From: Megaustenia siamemsis
Taxonomy: Eukaryota; Mollusca; Gastropoda; Stylommatophora; Ariophantidae
Reading direction: 5' to 3'
Length of the DNA: 64,000 nt
NCBI GenBank assembly: GCA_032433765.1
Contig: JAVIAB010000047.1
Span: 12,113,107-12,177,106 of the forward strand
Shown: piece after piece, positions 57,097 to 64,000 of the stretch
Position numbering within the stretch: the stretch's first letter is position 1
Layout: every line of letters begins with the position of its first letter
Program-made: the position numbers and the translations under genes
Notes under the pieces: model-generated
Seen by the model: the letters and a program-made list of their open reading frames with translations, nothing else
Databases searched by the model: none
Told to the model about the DNA's origin: nothing

Positions 57097-57209
57097 GATC
57101 ACAACTTCCAATCAGACAATTCTGTAAAGATCAATAAATTAACTCCAGCGCTGAAGAGTTATTTCCACAAACAATGAGCCTACCTTGGAGGATTAGCCTC
57201 TAGCTCATA
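57097..57209 (-). pseudogene. Partial duplicate of the KDM1A tower exon end
   Basis: About 113 bp (cacaacttccaatcagacaa ... ggaggattagcctctagctc) match 54941-55052 with few changes. It contains the last 25 nt or so of the 55028-55101 exon, its splice donor (read gtaggc instead of gtgggc) and adjoining intron, but no acceptor. It lies upstream of the true exon in KDM1A orientation and is not expected to be used as an exon. Confidence 0.85.
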
Positions 57210-57370
57210 TATTGTGTTATAGTTTACAGTAAACCGTGATATCTGTCCATTCCTACTCACAACATTGACTTAAGCACAACTTTTTTGGGGGGAACTGGAC
57301 TGCTATCCCTCTTTGATTGACCAGCCGTTTAGCATGTTTCCAGGGCCTTTTTCCTGTACCGAGGTAGTTA
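57210..57370. mobile_element. Interspersed repeat H fragment
   Basis: It carries tagtttacagtaaaccgtga, ctatccctctttgattgacc and gcatgtttccagggcc, as in other H copies. Confidence 0.5.
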
Positions 57371-57602
57371 ACTGACCCTGACACAGGTAATTAGGCATGA
57401 GCAATTTATTGCTTTCAACTTTGAGACTGTGCTGTACAAAAACCTTCATGAAAACTCCACAAATGCATGACTAGTTCTAGGTACACCTGAAACTTGAAAT
57501 ATTGTAGAAGATAACTTGTCACATTGTAATTCATGTTACAAAAAAGAGAAGAATATTTGAGACATAACTTATGAACATATTATAATAGTGTATGTAAAAT
57601 AC

Positions 57603-57800
57603 GACATCCTGGTGGTGTTATGGTTAGTGTACTTGCCTGCTGACCTGAAGGTTCGGGGTTCTAGTGTCAGTAAAAGCCAAATTTTGTTCCCAACCTAAAA
57701 GAATCTACCAAGCTCTTTTAAGGGTACCAGAGATATTCTCTATGATGAAAAGACAGTAAGGAAGGGAACTACCCACCTCACCTCATTGAGTAAAGGCCTA
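57603..57800 (+). mobile_element. Diverged SINE-1-like element
   Basis: The head is atcctggtggtgttatggtt and the B-box-like part is ggttcggggttctag. The body has aagggtaccagagatattct, similar to the divergent relatives at 45145 and 62025. Confidence 0.55.
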
Positions 57801-57855
57801 GATCAATGACGTCACGGTAACTAAATCTTCATTAGTCAACGACAACTCTAACTGT

Positions 57856-58378
57856 GTTTTATTTGTTCGGAATTGGAGTTAAAAACGATGTCCTAACATC
57901 ATCAAGCGCTATACATTTTAAAAAATATGACAATCATCATTTTCAGGAAGATGTGAACTTCCGGTCAATATGGTGGATAGGCAGCAGGAACCATTGAAGG
58001 CTATGTATGAAAAGTGTTCTTTGTTGCAGTTTCCTCATATTCCAAGTCTGGCTTGTTGCAGGAGCTACTGAGTTAAGTGCTCTGTGCACACCGTGAGCTG
58101 TGTGTTTTATCCGTTTTGATCGTGTTTCGATATTCCAATTGTTTACAATGAACGATGGTATTGTATGACAGGGAACAGTTGGCTGTGTTCACTTTCTGTG
58201 CGGTTTCACCTTGTGTCTTTTGGCGTGTGCTGAGACTGCTATGATGGGAACTACAGCTTTGCTTCTTTGTTTGGGAGATGAGATAGTAATTCAGATGATT
58301 TCACTGGCACGGGCGGTTGAGCAATTATGGATTTTAATTCGTTTGCAGTGATACCGGGCCTTCCATAACCATAACTGC
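57856..58378 (+). mobile_element. Interspersed repeat I copy
   Basis: From tttgttcggaattggagtta to gcagtgataccgggccttcc, colinear with 19897-20392. Confidence 0.72.
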
Positions 58379-58599
58379 TATTGAACTAATTTTATTTTTA
58401 TGAAGGAATATTTTTTTATTCAAAGTGGCCTTTTCATGACTTGTTCTATGACTAATTTTCATTCTATAATCTAGAATTAGTTGTAGTAGTAATAGCCTCC
58501 GTCAGTTAAAGTTGACATTGGATTTTTCAGCACCCCTAGAAATGTTATTTTTTTTCTTTTCTTTCCTTTCGCCGTGTATTTTCTTTTTCTATGAATCTG

Positions 58600-58885
58600 T
58601 ATGGTTCTTGTTTAAGGTGAACCTTTAGAGTGTGTTTCCAGAGATTGTGGTCTGCAGCTATTTCTTCCCAGGCTGCAGTGTTTATGTTCAGAGTCTTCAT
58701 GTCGCGTTTACACACATCTACAAATCAAAGTTTTGGCGCCCCCTAGTCTTTTTGCCATCTGCCAGTTGTCCTAGAGTATATCTTTTGGTATGCTGCCATC
58801 TTTCATACGGTGTACGTAGCCAAGCCAGCATAACCTACATTGTTTGAGCAGCGTGTAGATGTTCGGAGGCCTGTGCGAGTCATGA
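58600..58885 (-). mobile_element. LINE C-terminal fragment (family L)
   Basis: The reverse strand encodes RLCWLGYVHRMKDGSIPKDI. Frameshifted pieces of CVKRDMKTLNINTAAWEE and AADHNLWKHTL follow, the familiar end of many invertebrate LINEs. Confidence 0.72.
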
Positions 58886-59185
58886 CCTTCAAGAATTAGA
58901 TGTGGACACCCTTTTATCAATCATTCCTCATCTAGAATTAGATATGGATGCCCTTTTATCAGTCATTCTATCATCTAGAATTAGATGTGGATGCCCTTTT
59001 ATCAGACATTCTATCATCTAGAATTAGATGTGGATGCCCTTTTATCAGACATTCTATCATCTAGAATTAGATGTGGATACCCTTTTATCAGACATTCTAT
59101 CATCTAGAATTAGATGTGGATGCCCTTTTATCAGACATTCTATCATCTAGAATTAGATGTGGATGCCCTTTTATCAATGTTTACA
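58886..59185. repeat. 43-bp repeat, about seven units
   Basis: Units of atcatctagaattagatgtg gatgcccttttatcagacat tct. The first unit (ttcaagaattagatgtggac) overlaps the 5' edge of the LINE L fragment. Confidence 0.88.
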
Positions 59186-59514
59186 TAATGCAACAAGTGC
59201 ATGAAATTGCTCTGACACACTGAAGAGTTTGGAAGCCATTTTTTTTGAGAAAATACATGTTTTATGTAATTATGAATATTAAATGAGAGCAGATGGCCGA
59301 ATCAATAACTTGTCCAAACCAGGAAACGCAGAATCAAATCCTGGTAGGATCAAAAGTTTTTTCTATTGGAGATGATATTAAAAACTCAAACCTGACTTCC
59401 TCACAACGACTAGACTGAACAAGCAGCCTTCATTCTCCAGTGCTACAATTCCCCTGGCAGACCCCAGCAATTGGATAATGCTGTAAAGATAGCTTTTTTT
59501 GTGAACATTAAAAA

Positions 59515-59782
59515 TGTAAAGGTAAAGTACGAGAATTGAACCAGCATCTTAGCACGCAAGTTTCCACCCATATGTGCTCGGCCGCCTATCCAGAAATGTT
59601 CTGAGATTTCTGGATAGTGCCGCTTCAAGCATCAAAATGGATGATGCGAGACAACATTCCTCACCTCCCAGGGTAATACCCTGGTACTCATTTCTGCCAA
59701 CGGCTGGGTTGACCATAGGGGTCTTTTTGTTTCCAACCACAAGTACAATTCACACTGCTCCCAGCGGGAATTGAACACATTA
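59515..59782 (-). mobile_element. SINE-2, 5'-truncated reverse copy
   Basis: From the tail (atgtaaaggtaaagtacgag) to ccagcgggaattgaacaca, where the head breaks off. Confidence 0.82.
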
Positions 59783-59861
59783 GAAATGTATTTTAGAACA
59801 GTGATATATAATGGAAACACACTGCAAGAAGGCCGCACCAATTGACTTTGAGTAAAGTAAA

Positions 59862-60752
59862 TCTAATCTATTGACCTTTCGAGCCGTAACCGGCCCATAG
59901 GGCGTAGACCAAGATACACCTTCTCCTATATGAATTTTTGTTCTAGCAGTTTTCTTTTAAAGATATTTTATCAAATCTCGCCATCTGTCTCTGTTCTGTG
60001 CAAGCAGTTCTATCTCATTGAGGGAGCCGATTCCTGCTGCTCTTGCCTCTCTCATCAATGTTCTTCTCAGTGTCTCCCTGGGTCTTCCTCTTTTTCTTTT
60101 ACCTGTTGTTTCCCATATGAGGGCTTGCTTTGCTATTCGATTATTATCTCTTCTCATCACATGTCCAACGTATGACCATCGTCTTTTCTTTATTACTGAA
60201 GATATTAGTGGTTGATTGGCGATTTCTCTAATTTCCTCGTTTGTTTTGAATTCGTTCCATTCTATACCAAGTATTTTCCTTAGACATTTATTTTCGAATG
60301 CGTTCAACTTTGTTTCTATATCTCTTGTTGTTTTCCAGCTTTCACACGCATACGTAAGGGTTGAAAGTACATTTGATTTGAATAGCCTAAGTTTTGTGTT
60401 TGTGCTAATGAGTTTTGATTTCCACAACTTTTCAAGGCTTCTGAAAGACATTGCTGCTTTAGCCAGTCTGATTCTAATTTCTTTGCTCGTATCCCCTTCT
60501 CGATCAATGTGACTTCCAAGATAGATAAAGTGATCGATCTCTTCTACTGGTTTGTTTTCCATGTATATTTTGTCACTTGTTGGAATTAAACTTTTCATGA
60601 CTTTAGTCTTTTCATGATTGACCTCAAGCCCAATTTTGCTGGCTATTGATGATAGTTCATTTGTGTTTTCCTGCATCGTTTTTATCTGACTGCTGATGAG
60701 AACTATGTCATCAGCAAAGTCGAGGTCCTCCAAATGGTCTCCTTGTATCCTT
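59862..60752 (-). mobile_element. LINE A, longest copy with open frame
   Basis: Flanked by gtaaagtaaa at 59852-59861 and 60753-60762 (891 bp). The reverse strand is open from the truncated 5' end to the stop near 59957. It carries LDFADDIVLIS (RT motif C), then YLGSHIDREGDTSKEI, YACESWKTTRDIETKL, NKCLRKILGIEWNEF and the C-terminal GHVMRRDNNRIAKQALIWET, KRKRGRPRETLRRT. A 3' UTR of about 95 bp ends in GATA repeats. The short UTR and microsatellite tail suggest the RTE clade (inference). It lacks the endonuclease and most of the RT. Confidence 0.92.
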
Positions 60753-60844
60753 GTAAAGTAAAAGCAAGAAGAAAAAATATCACTATCACAAAGGAAGATG
60801 TAAAAACCTGGCAACAGCAAGAAAGACTAGAAAAGAAATACCAT

Positions 60845-60955
60845 GGAAAATAAACATTAATGGTATTAAGCAGCTAAAGTTGTATAGAGATGAGACAAAC
60901 TACAACATTTCAGTAAAACCATTCATCAGATAGCAAATATTAATAGAAAAACAAA
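60845..60955 (+). repeat. Dispersed repeat shared with 42800-42900
   Basis: It carries ttaagcagctaaagttgtat, agagatgagacaaactacaa and catttcagtaaaaccattcat. Confidence 0.55.
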
Positions 60956-61084
60956 CACAATAGGCCTTTCTCAAAATGGCAATGTGAGGCCAAAGATATA
61001 CCAAGGATGGGATATAACAGTCACTTAAAATATGATAAAGTGGTTGACAGTGGGGTTGAAAAGCTATGTAAAGTGAGTAAATAC

Positions 61085-61312
61085 TTAAAATAAATTACTG
61101 TGAAACAACGAGCAAGTAAATACATAAAATAAATTACTGTTAAAAAATGAGCAAGTAAATACATAAAATAAATTACTGTTAAAAAATGAGCAAGTAAATA
61201 CATAAAATAAATTACCGTGAAACAACGAGCAAGTAAATACATACATAAATAAATTACTGTGAAACAACGAGCAAGTAAATACATAAAATAAACTACTGTG
61301 AAACAATGAGCA
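61085..61312. repeat. 37-bp repeat, six units, next to a KDM1A exon
   Basis: Units of aataaattactgtgaaacaa cgagcaagtaaatacat. It ends about 18 bp from the KDM1A exon donor at 61329. Confidence 0.88.
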
Positions 61313-61329
61313 GTGCAGATTCGACAAAC

Positions 61330-61464
61330 CTTGATCTCAGCATTCAGATCTCTGAGCTTGCTTTTCACGAGGAACTCTGCCGTAATGTCCCTTGGTGGTT
61401 TGACATCTGATGCCTCCTTCCACTGTCTGTGAAGTTCTTGAACTTTCTCTTTTTGTGACAGCAT
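61330..61464 (-). CDS. KDM1A: KDM1A/LSD1 exon, first tower helix
   Basis: A 135-nt exon (45 codons, phase 0-0). The acceptor is ttctcctgttag and the donor is ATCAAG|gtttgt. It encodes [40 protein letters not shown] and [21 protein letters not shown] is a hallmark of the KDM1A tower domain and is absent from KDM1B. It joins in frame to EYEQL at 55101. The leading ATG is not the start of the protein. Upstream exons (SWIRM, FAD-binding N-terminal half) were not found up to 64000. Confidence 0.94.
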
Positions 61465-61571
61465 CTAACAGGAGAAAAGACGTGATAACATTCCATTGTC
61501 TAGGCTCTAGTTAAGACAACATTGTTTAGCTCATTGCTCTCATAATTTATATGAATGCCTGATGTGACAAA

Positions 61572-61836
61572 AGATAAGTAAAAAAAAGTAAAGTACCCCC
61601 CGTCACACCAAGTGGCGTATAGGGAAATATGGTGTTAGTGACCCTATATTTTACAGACCTTCAGCACATGATTTTTGGGGTAATGTGGTCGGTATTACGC
61701 CCGTGCTGCTTTTACTTTCCCAGAAAAAATCCGTACCCATTTAAGGCTGGGTGAACCCGGAGCCGTCGGTTGGGATCGAACCCTACCCCTTGTCCGTAGT
61801 AGTCCAGTTCACTAACCACTGAGCTATCGCGGCTCC
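61572..61836 (-). mobile_element. SINE-1
   Basis: Full-length reverse copy with gagccgcgatagctcagtgg and ggttcgatccc. The tail is gtaaaaaaaagtaaag on the + strand. Confidence 0.86.
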
Positions 61837-61854
61837 TACTAATTTTTAGGGAAT

Positions 61855-61945
61855 TAGTAAAACCCAGGTGTCCTCGCCAGGATTACGAACCCCGGCTGTT
61901 GCCGTGGTAAGCCAACCGCCTATCGATTGCGCTAACCGGACACCC
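61855..61945 (-). mobile_element. tRNA-like sequence with intact acceptor-type stem
   Basis: The reverse strand runs from ggtgtccggttagcgcaatc to aatcctggcgaggacacc. The ends ggtgtcc and ggacacc pair over 7 bp. A B-box ggggttcgtaatcc is present with an approximate T arm. The middle does not fold into a normal anticodon arm, so a tRNA-derived SINE head is likelier than a tRNA. Confidence 0.5.
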
Positions 61946-62024
61946 CTGACAAAAGATAAGATACTCCCTATATATCCACCACAAGAAATTTAAGATGCAC
62001 CCATTTTTTTAATTGTTTCTAAGT

Positions 62025-62297
62025 AAAAGTAAAGGTTCCCTCCCTTGCCTTGCTAGGTGTATGGGGAATATGGTGTTGTGACCATATTTTTCTATGACTA
62101 CAGCACATTTTGGATGATGTGGTCAGTATCACGCCAGGACGCCGTTACATCCCAGAAAAATCTCTGGTACCCATTTTAGAAGCTGGGTGAACCCCGGGGC
62201 CTTGTCAGTCTGAAAAAAATCCACCACTGCTGGGGATCAAACCCGGACCATTGTGGTCTGGAAGTGAGCACACTAACCACTCAGCCACCGAGGCTTA
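62025..62297 (-). mobile_element. Diverged SINE-1 relative
   Basis: The reverse strand has cctcggtggctgagtggtta, then a decayed gtttgatcccc and a body (ctgggatgtaacggcgtcct) like the copy at 45145. Confidence 0.68.
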
Positions 62298-62494
62298 ATT
62301 GTTTATGCTGCTTTTAAAAAAATGAGACAAATGACAGCTGAGCTATCTGTATTTTAACAATATCCCTTGTTGGCTTGCCAAGTCTGTCACAAATTCATTA
62401 AAACCTTGTTAGTCTGTTCATTTTAGAGTGAGCCAGGAAAAGATTTGTGGCTACAATAACAAGCCCATGTAAAACCTCACCTTCTTCTTCCTTT

Positions 62495-63300
62495 CAGCTC
62501 CCTGTGGAGCATAGGTCTTCAGCAAACACTTTCAACTCCCAAAGGTATAGGTCTTCAACAAATACTTTCAGCTCCTTGTGGAGCATAGGTCTTCAACAAA
62601 CACTTTCAAATCCCTGTGGAGCATAGGTCGTCAACAAACACTTTCAACTCCCATAGGTATAGGTCTTCAACAAATACTTTCAACTCTCATAGGTATAGGT
62701 CTTCAACAAACACTTTCAGCTACCATAGGTATAGGTCTTCAACAAACACTTTCAGCTCCCTGTGGAGCATAGGTCTTCAGCAAACACTTTCAACTCCCAT
62801 AGGTATAGGTCTTCAACAAATACTTTCAGCTCCCTGTGGAGCATAAGTCTTCAACAAACACTTTCAGCTCCCTGTGGGGCATAGGTCTTCAAATACTTTC
62901 CAAGCCGTTCTGTTTCTTGCCATTCTTTTAAAATCATTCAATGTCTTCCCCATCATCTTCATCTCTGCTTCCACTTATCTTCTCCAAGAATATTTTGGTC
63001 TTTCTCTTTGTCTCTTCCCCTGGGAATTAAAAAAAAAAATGGCCTGTCGTCTAATACTCTCAGTTGGCTTCTGCAGTATGTCAACTATCTAATGTCATCG
63101 TCTTTGCTGAATCTCTTTGTCCACAGGTATTTGAATGGTACTTTCCCATAATTCTAAGTTAGTGATTTTTTTTTTTGCGTGATTTAATCCTGCCATTTCT
63201 ATCTTTTTGTTCTGCACAAGCATCTGTTAATGAAGATCTGTATACTTGTGGTTGTCATTTTTTCCTTCTCCATTTTTCACAGTCAAATAGCAGGACTGAT
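62495..63300 (-). mobile_element. LINE family M C-terminus with an in-place array
   Basis: The reverse strand between 63100 and 62890 reads in shifted frames RERPKYSWRR, VEAEMKMMGKTLNDFKRMAR and NRTAWKVFEDLC, a LINE C-terminus. The last codons are then repeated in the array at 62497-62895. Confidence 0.7.
62497..62895. repeat. 36/38-bp repeat, about 11 units, derived from LINE M
   Basis: Units alternate between ctccctgtggagcataggtc ttcaacaaacactttcag (38 bp) and a 36-bp form with ctcccataggtataggtc. The reverse complement encodes KVFVEDL, matching the LINE M C-terminus next to it. Confidence 0.88.
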
Positions 63301-63524
63301 TTAACATTGGCGTTAAATGGAGTTAGAAAATTGTTATTTGTGTATTTAACCTCATTTGTTAGAATCTCCATAAGTTTCCCAGTGCAACAAAGGCTCCTTT
63401 TTTTGTACCCTAAAACCTCACCTTGCATAAAGCATTTTCATTCCCATATGATGCTATCAGTGTCAGACATGGACACTCATGACTAGTCTATGGCAAAAAT
63501 TAGTCACCACAGAAATTCATCTTC

Positions 63525-63760
63525 TGCTGCTGCATTCACCCAACAATTACTCTTCATTGCCAGCCCTTAAAAGGATATAGATTGTTGTGTTGTAGTTTCT
63601 AGCACAGCATTCATATTTTGCACCTTTTGGCCCAACACATCCAACTTCAGTACCAAGTTGTCTTCCCTCTTGGATCCCTCCCTACGGCTTGGCTAAACTG
63701 GAGAGTCTGTTTCCAGGAGCACCACTTGGAGGTAGTATGGTTTTGATCAGTCTGTGGTTC
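63525..63760. mobile_element. Interspersed repeat H copy
   Basis: It carries tggcccaacacatccaactt, cggcttggctaaactggaga and ggttcgctatcagctgtgag. Confidence 0.62.
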
Positions 63761-63990
63761 GCTATCAGCTGTGAGTCACCAACTACTCTCAGCAATGTGG
63801 TTCGCTATCAGCTGTGAGTCACCAACTACTCTCAGCTATGTGGTTCGCTATCAGCTGTGAGTCACCAACTACTCTCAGCTATGTGGTTCGCTATCAGCTG
63901 TGAGTCACCAACTACTCTCAGCTATGTGGTTCACTATCAGCTGTGAGTCACCAACAACTCTCAGCTCAGTTATGTTGGTTGTGCTTTTTT
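63755..63990. repeat. 43-bp repeat, about five units, derived from repeat H
   Basis: Units of tggttcgctatcagctgtga gtcaccaactactctcagct atg. The founder is the H segment that directly precedes it. Confidence 0.88.
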
Positions 63991-64000
63991 GTCCTCCACC

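Noticed and set aside
61330..61464. ATG at 61464 as the KDM1A start
   Set aside because: It directly follows a splice acceptor and lies in the middle of the tower domain, so it is an internal methionine.
61464..64000. Search for upstream KDM1A exons (FAD-binding, SWIRM) on the reverse strand
   Set aside because: None of the conserved motifs was found; this stretch holds SINEs, LINE M and repeat H.

Overview
The window looks like a piece of a repeat-rich animal nuclear genome. A mollusc, most likely a gastropod, is my inference from the protein sequences, the mix of non-LTR retrotransposon fragments, tRNA-derived SINEs and minisatellites, and the intron-rich genes. The species cannot be named from this sequence. 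There are no prokaryotic operons, rRNA genes or CRISPR arrays. True coding sequence is only a few percent of the 64 kb; most long open frames are minisatellite or transposon artefacts.

Three genes are supported. (1) At 1518-7302 on the + strand lie the last three exons of a class C G-protein-coupled receptor of the GABA-B-like group: transmembrane segments 5-7 and a long cytoplasmic tail. Phases agree, the splice sites are canonical, and the 5' part is off the left edge. (2) At 19159-19889 (+) there is one probable internal exon of an unrecognised extracellular protein with two tandem cysteine-rich, heavily N-glycosylatable domains. (3) At 38994-61464 on the - strand are eight exons of the lysine-specific histone demethylase KDM1A/LSD1, from the tower domain to the stop codon. 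The SWIRM and N-terminal FAD-binding exons are off the right edge. All KDM1A junctions agree in phase except one (43704 to 42301), which is one base out. One intron uses a GC-AG donor. Genes 1 and 3 converge on the repeat-rich middle.

The rest is transposon remnants and tandem arrays. LINE fragments fall into about ten families, called A to M here. Family A (RTE-like, GATA tail) is young: every copy with two recognisable ends has a target-site duplication, and one copy keeps an open frame through the RT C-terminus. There are several tRNA-derived SINE families, a hAT transposon with terminal inverted repeats and an 8-bp duplication, two mariner-type transposase remnants, and over fifteen minisatellites.

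The main theme of the hunt is that many arrays were born in place from neighbouring sequence. A 25-bp satellite of about 80 copies lies inside, and derives from, a LINE reverse-transcriptase frame. A 61-bp satellite and a 36/38-bp array derive from LINE C-terminal codons. A 70-bp array repeats the 3' end of a GPCR exon together with its splice donor. Other items are two chimeric insertions joining the same 110-bp module to different points of LINE A, a tRNA-Lys plus SINE unit inserted as one block, a fold-back SINE pair inside one target duplication, a SINE sharing the LINE A 3' end, and nested higher-order repeats in a 3-kb 31-bp satellite.
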